DNA of 46,503 bases, from NCBI GenBank assembly GCA_964367905.1, contig CAYIZP010000022.1, positions 1-46,503 on the forward strand, in the 5' to 3' direction. The notes below the pieces were generated by a model, which did not search any database, was not told the origin of the DNA, and saw nothing but the letters and a program-made list of their open reading frames with translations. The stretch's first letter is position 1, and each line of letters starts with the position of its first letter. The translations under genes and the position numbers were made by a program. The stretch is from CAUPWF01 sp964367905. Its GTDB lineage: Bacteria; Bacillota; Clostridia; Lachnospirales; Lachnospiraceae. Below, piece by piece: positions 24,492 through 33,043 of this stretch.

Positions 24492-25829
24492 ATGAAAAAG
24501 AAAGTTTTAAGTGCATTACTTGGAGTGACTCTGGTAGTATCGATGCTAGCTGGATGTGCAGCACCAGCGGCAGAAGAGCCAGCAGCGGAGGAATCGGCAG
24601 ATGGAGAAGGCTCTGGAGATGGATCTGGCGGCGGAGATGGATCTGGCGGTGGAGATGGATCTGGCAGTGGTAACACAGTTGTTTATTGGTCTATGTGGAG
24701 TGAAGGCGAGGCGCAAGCTGATATTCTTGTAGCGGCAGCAGAAGCTTATGAAGCAGAGACAGGAACAAAGATTGATATCCAATTCAAAGGACGCACCGGT
24801 AACCGAGAAGCACTACTTCCAGCATTGGAAGCAGGACAGCAGATCGATATGTTTGATGAAGCACCAGACCGTATCATTCAGAACTATGCGAACCACGTAT
24901 TAGATCTTACAGATATGGTAGCAGATTTTGAGGCAGAGCATGGAAACCCAGCACTATATAACCTTGTTCGTAGCTATGCAGAAGATGGAAAATTATATGG
25001 AATGCCATATCAGCCATCTATGACAGGAATGTTCTATAACAAGCAGCTTTTTGCTGATGCAGGAATCGAGGCAGTGCCAACAACATGGGAAGAGTATGAA
25101 GAAGTTTGTCAAAAATTATTAGATTCAGGTGTAATACCTCTTACAATGGATGATGCATATGCAACATTGAATCTTGGAACACATCTTGAGAGATATATCG
25201 GACAAGAGGGGATTACACAGTTGCTAGATGGAAGTTTAGCATGGGATGATGCGAAAGTAATGGAGGCACTTACTGCTATGGAAGATTTCGCAGCGAAGGG
25301 ATACTATTCAGAGACAATTGCTTCTAATGCATTCCCAGCTGGACAAAATCAAGAGTTCGCAATTGGAATGGCAGCGATGAACTATAATGGAGCATGGTTA
25401 CCAAACGAAGTAAAAGACGTGAAGTCTGATTGGGAATGGGGATTCTTTAACTATCCTACAGTAGAAGGTGGAGCAAGCTCAATTACTGCAAATCATCTTA
25501 CATGCCAAGTAATCGGTGTGAATAAGAATTCTGCAGTTGCGGAAGAAGCTGTTGGATTTGTTGAGTACATCACAAGCGGCGATATAGATATGCAATTTGT
25601 AGAGGCAGCACTTTGTATCCCGACAGATATCGCGAATACAGAGTGGCCAGTGGAATTAGCAGAGGTTAAGACACAGTATGAATCAACTACAGACGGTCTT
25701 CTTTGGGCGGGCGGAGTAGAGTTGAATGGCGATTTAACACCTGTAATCAAAGACGCAACAATCAAGTTGATGAGTGGTGGAATGACAGCGCAAGAATTTG
25801 CTGATGCAGCTAACTCGGTATTTCAATAA
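24492..25829 (+). CDS. CUT1 ABC transporter sugar-binding lipoprotein
   Basis: This 445-residue extracellular solute-binding protein has a lipoprotein signal peptide ending in MLAGC (Cys22), then an acidic and Gly/Ser/Asp-rich linker to about residue 60, and the mature domain starting VVYWSMWSEGEAQAD. Family features include DMFDEAPDR and YGMPYQPSMTGMFYN. It delivers a sugar ligand to the permeases at 25921 and 26841. The linker is encoded by three exact-length 18-bp repeats. AGGAGGAAGAG precedes the start. Ligand unknown; the adjacent DUF5107 gene and preceding amino-sugar cluster hint at oligosaccharides. Confidence 0.93.
   Translation: MKKKVLSALLGVTLVVSMLAGCAAPAAEEPAAEESADGEGSGDGSGGGDGSGGGDGSGSGNTVVYWSMWSEGEAQADILVAAAEAYEAETGTKIDIQFKGRTGNREALLPALEAGQQIDMFDEAPDRIIQNYANHVLDLTDMVADFEAEHGNPALYNLVRSYAEDGKLYGMPYQPSMTGMFYNKQLFADAGIEAVPTTWEEYEEVCQKLLDSGVIPLTMDDAYATLNLGTHLERYIGQEGITQLLDGSLAWDDAKVMEALTAMEDFAAKGYYSETIASNAFPAGQNQEFAIGMAAMNYNGAWLPNEVKDVKSDWEWGFFNYPTVEGGASSITANHLTCQVIGVNKNSAVAEEAVGFVEYITSGDIDMQFVEAALCIPTDIANTEWPVELAEVKTQYESTTDGLLWAGGVELNGDLTPVIKDATIKLMSGGMTAQEFADAANSVFQ
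24615..24668 (+). repeat. Three 18-bp tandem repeats in the binding-protein linker
   Basis: Units at 24615-24632, 24633-24650 and 24651-24668 read GGAGATGGATCTGGCGGC with changes only in the last codon. They encode GDGSGG three times. Such in-frame repeats can vary in number and would alter the tether length between the lipid anchor and the binding domain. Confidence 0.85.
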
Positions 25830-25860
25830 GAAGTAGTTTACATAGTAGACAATTAAAAAT

Positions 25861-25895
25861 GAGAGGTGGCGAGGCGTAGAGCGACGCTACCTCTC
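25861..25895 (+). terminator. Intercistronic hairpin after the second binding-protein gene
   Basis: GAGAGGTGGCG (25861-25871) pairs with CGCTACCTCTC (25885-25895), with one G-U pair and a 13-base loop. It lies between the binding-protein and permease genes, the same position as the hairpin at 1619, and is followed by TTCTATTACAAAAG, not a T run. It is a likely mRNA-stabilising or attenuating structure. Confidence 0.6.
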
Positions 25896-25920
25896 TTCTA
25901 TTACAAAAGGGGGCTCTTAG

Positions 25921-26826
25921 ATGAAAGTAAGTAAGAAGATGATAATTGGGTTTGTGACCCCTGCGGTTCTTATGTTTCTAGTGGTGTTTTTGTATCCTAT
26001 TATCCGAACAATTATGATGAGTTTTTTCTACATTCCGCAACCAACGACAGCATTATCTGAGTGGGAATTTACGGGAATTGATAACTTTGTAAGACTGTTT
26101 AATACACAGGTTTTCATCACATCATTAAAAAATATTTGGAATATATGGTTTATTGGTGGAATCATTGTATTGTCATTGTCACTTTTATTTGGAATAATTT
26201 TAACCAGTGGAATCAGAGGAAAAAAATTCTTCCGAGCAGTAATTTATCTACCAAACATAGTAAGTGCAGTTGCATTGGCAACGATGTGGCAACAATATGT
26301 GTTTAGTAATCGTTTTGGATTGCTGAAAAGTATCTTTGATTTTTTAGGACTAGAAGAATTAGCGAACTATCCATGGCTTGGTGTGGATCAGAAGTTCTGG
26401 TCATTGCTTATCGCATATTCGTTTGGTATGGTGGGGTATCATATGTTGATTTGGATGAGCGGAATTGAGAGAATCGGAGCAGATTACTACGAAGCAGCAC
26501 GTATTGATGGTGCGAATTTAATCAAGCAGTTTCAACATATAACATGGCCGCTATTGAGAGGTGTTTTGAAGACGAATGTTACCATGTGGACAGTTAGTAC
26601 AGGCGGATTCTTCGTATGGTCTCAATTGTTTACATCGGTTAATGCAGGTGAGAACGTTCTCGTTCCAGTGCAATATATGTATATGCAGATTTTTGGTGCG
26701 ACGAGTATTGCAACCGAAACGAATGCCGGCTATGGTGCGGCAATTGGTATCATTATCTGTGTGTTTATTGTAGCAGTATTTACGATATGCAATCGAACTA
26801 TCAAAAATGATGATTTGGAATTCTAG
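25921..26826 (+). CDS. CUT1 ABC sugar permease, MalF/UgpA type
   Basis: This 301-residue membrane permease subunit has an N-terminal helix (IIGFVTPAVLMFLVVFLYPI), further hydrophobic segments and an EAA loop near residue 190 (YEAARIDGANLIKQFQHITWP). It forms the channel with the next gene's product. The length is normal. It is separated by 14 bases from the second permease. No ATP-binding subunit is encoded nearby, as in the first operon. Confidence 0.93.
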   Translation: MKVSKKMIIGFVTPAVLMFLVVFLYPIIRTIMMSFFYIPQPTTALSEWEFTGIDNFVRLFNTQVFITSLKNIWNIWFIGGIIVLSLSLLFGIILTSGIRGKKFFRAVIYLPNIVSAVALATMWQQYVFSNRFGLLKSIFDFLGLEELANYPWLGVDQKFWSLLIAYSFGMVGYHMLIWMSGIERIGADYYEAARIDGANLIKQFQHITWPLLRGVLKTNVTMWTVSTGGFFVWSQLFTSVNAGENVLVPVQYMYMQIFGATSIATETNAGYGAAIGIIICVFIVAVFTICNRTIKNDDLEF

Positions 26827-26840
26827 AAAGGAGGAGAAAA

Positions 26841-27719
26841 ATGGCTAAAGAAAAAGCATACAAACAAAAGTTTAATTTAAAGAAAGAAATTCGATTGCTT
26901 CCAGGATATCTTATAGTTATTCTGTGGGTTTCATTTACATTCGCTCTCCTTGGTTGGATTGTTGCAGCGAGCCTTTCCACTACAAAAGACATCTTTGCAG
27001 GAGAGGCATTGTCGTTTCCGACGGGATTTCATTTTGAAAATTATGTAGAGGCATGGGGATCAGGAGGTATTTCTACTTATTTCCTAAACTCGCTTGGCTA
27101 TGCAGTTGTTTCATGTGTTTTATTAATATTAATCTGCGCACCAGCAGCATATGTATTAGCAAGATATACATTCCTAGGTAACAAATTAATTCAGACTAGT
27201 TTAGTTTCGGCGATGGGGGTTCCAATGATTATGGTTGTTTTACCTCTCTTTGCGCTGATTGCTAGTATGGGATTCATCGATACTACGATTGGAACTCGTG
27301 TAGTGTTAATAATTTTATACGTAGGAATTAATGTTCCGTATACAACAATTTTCCTAACAACTTTTTTTGCAAATATCTCAAGGACATACGAGGAAGCAGC
27401 GGCAATCGATGGTTGCCCTCCAGCAAAGACGTTTTGGAAGATTATGTTTCCTATGGCGCAATCAGGAGTGGTTACCGTAACAATCTTCAATTTTATCAGT
27501 GTCTGGAATGAGTATTTTGTATCCTTGATTTTCGCAAATGATAATGAGGTAAAATCTGTAGCCGTTGGTCTGTATAGCACATTGCAGGCAATGACGTATA
27601 CAGGAAACTGGGCTGGGATGTTCGCAGCCGTAATGATTGTATTTGTGCCGACCTTGATTTTATACTTGATATTGTCAGAGAAGATTATCGGTGGTGTAAC
27701 AGGTGGAATCAAAGGATAG
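26841..27719 (+). CDS. CUT1 ABC sugar permease, MalG/UgpE type
   Basis: This 292-residue partner permease starts with a basic cytoplasmic tail, then a first helix near residues 20-45. It has the extracellular TGFHFENYVEAWG segment typical of MalG-type subunits, an EAA loop near residue 183 (YEEAAAIDGCPPAKTFWKIMFP) and a GGVTGGIKG C-terminus. AAAGGAGGAG is placed well before the ATG. The DUF5107 gene follows after 51 bases in the same direction. Confidence 0.93.
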   Translation: MAKEKAYKQKFNLKKEIRLLPGYLIVILWVSFTFALLGWIVAASLSTTKDIFAGEALSFPTGFHFENYVEAWGSGGISTYFLNSLGYAVVSCVLLILICAPAAYVLARYTFLGNKLIQTSLVSAMGVPMIMVVLPLFALIASMGFIDTTIGTRVVLIILYVGINVPYTTIFLTTFFANISRTYEEAAAIDGCPPAKTFWKIMFPMAQSGVVTVTIFNFISVWNEYFVSLIFANDNEVKSVAVGLYSTLQAMTYTGNWAGMFAAVMIVFVPTLILYLILSEKIIGGVTGGIKG

Positions 27720-27770
27720 AAGTGCAAGAAACTCAAAAATTTATATAGAACAATGTAGAGGTGTTTCAGA

Positions 27771-29753
27771 ATGAAAATTAAAAAAAGTGTATTGAAGATA
27801 CAAGGTGTTTCAGAGCTTAGAGAAAATAGCTTGCCAAAATTGAGAGAAGAGAAATTTGATAAAGACCTAATTAATTCAGGGTTATTACCTGAAGAAGAGG
27901 AGTTGTTCGCCTATATGACAGGTGACCGTTCTCTTCCATATCGTATGCAAGATAGTTATACAAGGGACAAAAAAGACATGGGTTTAGAGGTGGTTGAGTT
28001 AGAAAACGATATGGTCAAGGTATTAATTCTTCCGCATCAAGGTGGTAGAGTTTGGTCGATGTATAACAAGGGCAAAGAGAAGGAAATCTTATTTTGCAAT
28101 CCCGTGTTTCAACCAGGAAACTTAGCAGTTCGTAATGCTTGGCTTTCAGGAGGAATTGAATGGAACTTAGGACAATATGGGCATTCTTCTTTAACCATGG
28201 AAGATGTATATGTTGCGAAATGCTGTGCAGAAGATGGAAGAGAGTTTGTTCGTATTTATGAATATGAGAGAATCAAGGGATTGTTCTTGCATGTTGATCT
28301 ACACTTGCTTCCAGGGGATGAAAATTTATACGCACATGTGACTATTCATAACACGCATAAGGAAGATAGATCACTGTATTGGTGGACAAATATAGCAGTA
28401 GAGTTAAATCGTAATTGTCGAGTGCTTTCTGGGACGAAGGAAGTGGTTGCTACGACACCGATTCAAGGAGTAAATACCTTTGCACATGATCGGATGCCAT
28501 ATCTGAAATCTATGCCAGACAAAGATGCGTCTTATCCATTGAACTTTGCGTTTGCGTCGGAATATTTCTTTCAGAATGAGGCAGATATGAAGGCGACATG
28601 GGAAGTGGCTGCATACAATGATGATACAGCATTTTTCGAGCGTTCTACAGAGGAGTTACCATATAAGAAGATGTTCTGTTGGAGTAATGATCAGGGGGGA
28701 GACCACTGGCAACACTACCTTGCAACAGACGAGGCGCCACTATATGTGGAACTCCAGGCAGGGGTTTGTCCAACGCAGGTGCATGGAGGTGTAATCAAAG
28801 CTGAAAGCACAGTATCATTTACCCAAGCCTTTGGCGACTTGCAGATAGATTCCAAGCGGGCGCAAGACAGTACCTATGAAGACAGTGCTGATTATTGCTA
28901 TGATGTGTTGGAAGCACATTTGTCACGAGAAGCACTAAAGTCGTATGATGAGGAATTTAAGAAAGCAAGTAACAATCCTGTGAACGAGTTGTTGTTCCAA
29001 GGCGGTGGATTTGCTTTATTAGAAGATTTGAGAGCGTCTGGATTTATTCCAGAGGGAATGGAATTTACATGGAGTACAGAGGATGGTTCTAGCCAATGGC
29101 AGGCGTTACTGACTGAGGGCACCGTTCCAGAATTAAGTAATGGCTATGCAAAATCGTATCTGACAGACAGTGTTTGGTTACCATATTTGGAAAAAGCCGC
29201 GGGAAAAAGCTTGACAGGAAAATTTTATTATGGTATTGCTTTATATGAAAACGGATATACAGATAAGGCAATTGATACTATGGAAGCATATGCAAGAGAG
29301 AGTGGAACGAGCATTGGATATCGAACGCTTGCATATCTCTATGTGAGAAGTGGAGATTCTGAGAATGCGTTAAAATGGTATGATAAGACATTTTCATCTG
29401 ATTATGATTTATCATCTGATTACTATGAGGAGTATATTAAATACTTATCAAGTATAGAGAAGTACAAAGTAGCATGGGACGTGTATCATAATGCACCCCA
29501 AGAAGTGAAGGCAGATGGAAACGTAAGATTAAGCGTGCTAGGAGCAGCGGTAGAATGTGGGGAATTAGATTTTGCAAGACCGATGTTTGAGATGGAACAC
29601 GCGAGTGTTCGAGAAGGGGAAGTGTTATTAAACAAATATTGGTATAAAATGAAAGCCCTAGAATTTGTCCAAGAGGGAATGAGTATGGATGAGGCGAAGG
29701 TAAAAGCGGAATTATTAGAATTACCATATATTGTTGATTTCCAAATGAATTAA
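27771..29753 (+). CDS. DUF5107 domain protein with C-terminal TPR-like repeats
   Basis: This 660-residue cytoplasmic protein has an N-terminal part (about 60-340) matching the DUF5107 family, with LILPHQGGRVWSMYNKG, FCNPVFQPGN and SGGIEWNLGQYGHS. This all-beta fold is related to aldose-1-epimerase/galactose-mutarotase-like proteins. The C-terminal third is helical and repetitive (FYYGIALYENGYTDKAIDTM, then LAYLYVRSGDSENALKWYDK), typical of TPR units. DUF5107 proteins are often found with sugar importers in Clostridia, but their reaction is not established; anomer handling or glycoside hydrolysis is plausible. AGAGGTG precedes the ATG. It is the last gene of the operon before a terminator. Confidence 0.85.
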   Translation: MKIKKSVLKIQGVSELRENSLPKLREEKFDKDLINSGLLPEEEELFAYMTGDRSLPYRMQDSYTRDKKDMGLEVVELENDMVKVLILPHQGGRVWSMYNKGKEKEILFCNPVFQPGNLAVRNAWLSGGIEWNLGQYGHSSLTMEDVYVAKCCAEDGREFVRIYEYERIKGLFLHVDLHLLPGDENLYAHVTIHNTHKEDRSLYWWTNIAVELNRNCRVLSGTKEVVATTPIQGVNTFAHDRMPYLKSMPDKDASYPLNFAFASEYFFQNEADMKATWEVAAYNDDTAFFERSTEELPYKKMFCWSNDQGGDHWQHYLATDEAPLYVELQAGVCPTQVHGGVIKAESTVSFTQAFGDLQIDSKRAQDSTYEDSADYCYDVLEAHLSREALKSYDEEFKKASNNPVNELLFQGGGFALLEDLRASGFIPEGMEFTWSTEDGSSQWQALLTEGTVPELSNGYAKSYLTDSVWLPYLEKAAGKSLTGKFYYGIALYENGYTDKAIDTMEAYARESGTSIGYRTLAYLYVRSGDSENALKWYDKTFSSDYDLSSDYYEEYIKYLSSIEKYKVAWDVYHNAPQEVKADGNVRLSVLGAAVECGELDFARPMFEMEHASVREGEVLLNKYWYKMKALEFVQEGMSMDEAKVKAELLELPYIVDFQMN

Positions 29754-29764
29754 TATAATCAATT

Positions 29765-29804
29765 ATATCCTCTCGAGAGATAACATGTATTCTTGAGAGG
29801 ATAT
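29765..29804 (+). terminator. Terminator hairpin after the DUF5107 gene
   Basis: ATATCCTCTC (29765-29774) pairs perfectly with GAGAGGATAT (29795-29804), with a 20-base loop that itself contains a short complementary stretch, followed by TTTTAG. It lies between the transporter operon and the regulator gene at 29826, which may therefore depend on readthrough or its own promoter. Confidence 0.7.
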
Positions 29805-29825
29805 TTTAGCAACGGAGGTAGGGAG

Positions 29826-31262
29826 ATGGCGTATTCGGTGGTAATAATTGACGACGAGAAGATGGTTCTCAATAGTTTAGCATTGGGATTTGAATGGGAA
29901 GAGACTAATTTTGAAGTGGTAGAAACATTTCAAAGCAGTGTAGAGGCATGTGAAAAGCTAGAGTTCATTCGTCCTGATTTAATATTAAGCGATATAAAGA
30001 TGCCAGTACTTACAGGGCTGGAATTAATGGAAAAAATCAAGCCAAGCCTTCCACTTACAAAATTTATTTTTATAACAGGGCATGAGGAGTTTGCATTTGT
30101 TCGAAAGGCGATGCAACTAGGTGCAAGTGGCTACGTCCTAAAACCAATAGAAGATGATGAAATTATTGAGAATTTGAGAAAAGTAGAACTTGAACTAGAG
30201 AATGCGAATTTGGAAATGGAGAACGTAGTTGAGCACATTGTATCGGATAAGAATGTAAAGCGAGAGCATTTGTTGATACAGACTTTTCAAAAAACCTGTA
30301 TAAAGGATGTTCCGTTTGAGTTAGCGATTAGTATAGGGAGCGTGGCCGAAGAACTGAGTGGATATGTGAGTTACCATGAATGGAAATTCAAGGACAATGT
30401 ATTCTTTTACATTATTTTTGATAATGAATTTTTGAGAAATGATAAGTTTATAAGGCGGATTCGACAGTTGCTCATGAAGCAAAAGATTACCAATTTTAAA
30501 TACATGACCATTCAGGAGTGGAGCCAATTACATGGTTCTATTAGATTACTAATGAATGAGGTGTATTCATTTTTTCTTAAAACACCATGCTTTGAAGACT
30601 CTTTTGAGATTAAAGTAAGTACAAGAGAAGAAAAATCGCAGTTTTACCAGATGTTAGAAGAAATCTATCGAGACTATGGAATGAAAGACATGGTGGATGT
30701 ACTATCGAAATATGATGAGCGGTATCCACAAGAAGCAAGGTCCTTAGAAGAGGCGGTGAAGATTTATAATCTTGTCATGACAACATTATATCGACATGAA
30801 CATAAGTATTTTGATAAACCGATCCATAGTGTGGGAGAAATGGCATCTAGTTTTGGAAGCATAGATGATATGATGACACAATTGTTAGAAGAGTATGGCG
30901 GTCGTATGGCAGTCGGAGATGACATTAAACTATCCATTATAAAAAATGATACCTTCAAGCAAGTGTTAACTTATATCAATCTTAACTTCACAAAAGAGAT
31001 CTCATTTCAACAGATCTGCAATATGCACCAGATTAATCCAAGCTATTTGTCACAAATATTTAAGAGAGAAATCGGAGTGACATTCACCCAATATCTAACG
31101 GAATTGAGAATTAATTATTCAAAGGGATTGCTAAAAAATTCGGGTATGACAATTTCTGAAATTAGCGAAAAATCAGGCTATCAACAGTACTTTTATTTTG
31201 CAAAAATATTCAAGAAGACAGTCGGTATCTCTCCTAGTCAATATAGAAAAGAACACCAATAA
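29826..31262 (+). CDS. YesN-type response regulator with AraC DNA-binding domain
   Basis: This 478-residue regulator has a receiver domain (about 1-120; IIDDEKM acid patch, phospho-Asp56 in LILSDIKMP, Lys in VLKPIE), a variable middle region and a C-terminal AraC domain (about 380-476, with FKREIGVTFTQYLTELRINYS and QYFYFAKIFKKTVGISPSQY). GGAGG at 29814-29818 supports the ATG at 29826. An upstream TTG at 29793 is in frame but lies inside the terminator hairpin. Its partner is presumably the kinase encoded convergently, whose gene ends 4 bases away. The second CUT1 operon is its likely target. Confidence 0.93.
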   Translation: MAYSVVIIDDEKMVLNSLALGFEWEETNFEVVETFQSSVEACEKLEFIRPDLILSDIKMPVLTGLELMEKIKPSLPLTKFIFITGHEEFAFVRKAMQLGASGYVLKPIEDDEIIENLRKVELELENANLEMENVVEHIVSDKNVKREHLLIQTFQKTCIKDVPFELAISIGSVAEELSGYVSYHEWKFKDNVFFYIIFDNEFLRNDKFIRRIRQLLMKQKITNFKYMTIQEWSQLHGSIRLLMNEVYSFFLKTPCFEDSFEIKVSTREEKSQFYQMLEEIYRDYGMKDMVDVLSKYDERYPQEARSLEEAVKIYNLVMTTLYRHEHKYFDKPIHSVGEMASSFGSIDDMMTQLLEEYGGRMAVGDDIKLSIIKNDTFKQVLTYINLNFTKEISFQQICNMHQINPSYLSQIFKREIGVTFTQYLTELRINYSKGLLKNSGMTISEISEKSGYQQYFYFAKIFKKTVGISPSQYRKEHQ

Positions 31263-31266
31263 GAAC

Positions 31267-32961
31267 CTATTCCGCTGGCAGACAGAGGCGAACGGTGGTT
31301 CCAGTATCATCGCTGTTGATATCTAGATAATACTCATCTCCATAGATGAGATGGATTCGGTTATTCACATTGTAGATACCGATGTTTGTAGGGGCGGTAT
31401 TTTGCAAGAAATCACTGCTCTTATTTAATTTTTCCTTGATGTTGGCCAATAGATTGGCTGGAATAGGAATCCCCTCGTTGTATACCGTAATGTAGAGTTT
31501 GTTCGCAGAAATATAGCTACGAATCTCTAACTTTGCAGAAGTTTGAGTGTTTTCAATTCCATGCACAATTGCATTTTCTACAATTGGTTGTAGTATCATT
31601 TTAGGAATCTTTCGATCTAAAACTTCATCGCTGATATCGTATTGAACATAAAATCGGTCCTCGAAGCGCATAAGCTGAATATAAATATAGCTTTTTATGA
31701 TTTTAAGTTCTTCGTGGAAAGGCACGAGTGCTTCACCCTTGACACTGTACTTAAATATTGTCGAAAGTGCTTTGGTAAATTGCACGATGGAGCGATTACC
31801 ACTCTCAGCTGCCATGCCCTTTAGAGATTCTAAGGTGTTGTATAGAAAGTGTGGGTTGATTTGACTTCGAAGATATTGTAGTTCAGCCTGCTCCTTGGCA
31901 ATTTCTGCTTCATATAGTTTTGTCGTGGTAGAAAACACCTGTCGTGTTAGGGTATTTATCGTACCTAACATCCCATTAAATTGTTCGCTAATAATCTTCA
32001 TTTCTTGAAATCCCGTCAAATCGATACGCTTGCTTAGGTCGTTCAAAACACCATTTTTTAACATGGAGATAAATTCGGTCAATTTGTTTAATGACTGGAC
32101 TGTATTTGCTACAAATATATACCATGTAGAGAGCAGGAAGGATAGAAGGAATAACAAGAGGAATACATATTTTTCATGGGTTGCATATAGTTTGGAAAAT
32201 GTCTGCTCTTGTTGCGTTAAAACAAGGATTCGGAATCCCAAATTCTTTAATTCGTAAGAATAGGAATTTGATAGAGTCCGTTCGTCAATCTCTGTGATGT
32301 CTGTGTTATTGTTTTGCCATAAAGAGTTAGAATCCTCATCTAATAAATAGAGCTGGGTTTGTGAGTTCAAGTAGAGGGCGGTAGTATTTGCAGTAAAGGT
32401 GGAGGAATCTAGGACCATATATATTTTTCCGATTTTGCGATTTGTAGAATCTACTAAATCAGTACTTGTTACAGGTGTTTGAAGGATAAAATACAATTCG
32501 TCTTGTGATGATTTGATAGAGTTTAACTCCGTTTTGTCATTGAGTGAAGTTTGTGGTGGAAGTGGAAGTGTACTTCCTAGTAGGGTGTAGGAATTGCCAG
32601 AGGAGTCTTCGATGATAAAGTCGACAATATTGGAATCAAGGTTCATAATATTCATCAAATCATCAAATAAAGTCTGATATAAATCATACTTGATAGTTGC
32701 GTCTTCTGTCATTAAAAATTCTTGCAATTCAGGTTGGAAAGAAATATAATGAATTATATTTTCAAGGAAGCGATAATTTTCGTTAATATTATCTTCTAAC
32801 TGCTGAATAATTGTATTGGTATAGTCGTCGTTTGACTTCGTAAAAACGGTTTGTGTTTCTGAAATATAAGATGTAATATACAGCGCGAAAAATAAGACAT
32901 TGATAGCAATGATAATTATGAGTTGTTTTTTTAGTGAATAATCTTTTATTTTTTTTATCAT
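31267..32961 (-). CDS. YesM-type sensor histidine kinase
   Basis: This 564-residue membrane kinase has helices near residues 10-32 and 255-280, flanking an extracellular sensing domain. It continues with a HAMP segment, a His_kinase domain with SQINPHFLYNT (phospho-His371), and a HATPase_c domain with PIVENAIVHGIE and NIGIYNVNNRI. The start at 32961 has GGAGGAACTT just upstream on the minus strand; longer in-frame extensions lack a site. Its gene converges on the response regulator at 29826, an unusual layout for a YesM/YesN pair, and diverges from a binding-protein-like gene, which may supply its ligand-sensing partner. Confidence 0.92.
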   Translation of the reverse strand: MIKKIKDYSLKKQLIIIIAINVLFFALYITSYISETQTVFTKSNDDYTNTIIQQLEDNINENYRFLENIIHYISFQPELQEFLMTEDATIKYDLYQTLFDDLMNIMNLDSNIVDFIIEDSSGNSYTLLGSTLPLPPQTSLNDKTELNSIKSSQDELYFILQTPVTSTDLVDSTNRKIGKIYMVLDSSTFTANTTALYLNSQTQLYLLDEDSNSLWQNNNTDITEIDERTLSNSYSYELKNLGFRILVLTQQEQTFSKLYATHEKYVFLLLFLLSFLLSTWYIFVANTVQSLNKLTEFISMLKNGVLNDLSKRIDLTGFQEMKIISEQFNGMLGTINTLTRQVFSTTTKLYEAEIAKEQAELQYLRSQINPHFLYNTLESLKGMAAESGNRSIVQFTKALSTIFKYSVKGEALVPFHEELKIIKSYIYIQLMRFEDRFYVQYDISDEVLDRKIPKMILQPIVENAIVHGIENTQTSAKLEIRSYISANKLYITVYNEGIPIPANLLANIKEKLNKSSDFLQNTAPTNIGIYNVNNRIHLIYGDEYYLDINSDDTGTTVRLCLPAE

Positions 32962-33043
32962 AAGTTCCTCCGCAGATAGATGATACAAGTAGTGTAACGA
33001 AAAAATGTAAATAATGCAATCAAAACGAAGGAAGAATGAGAAA

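Noticed and set aside
29793..29825. TTG start extending the response regulator by 11 residues
   Set aside because: The TTG is inside the terminator stem and has no ribosome-binding site; ATG 29826 with GGAGG is clearly better.
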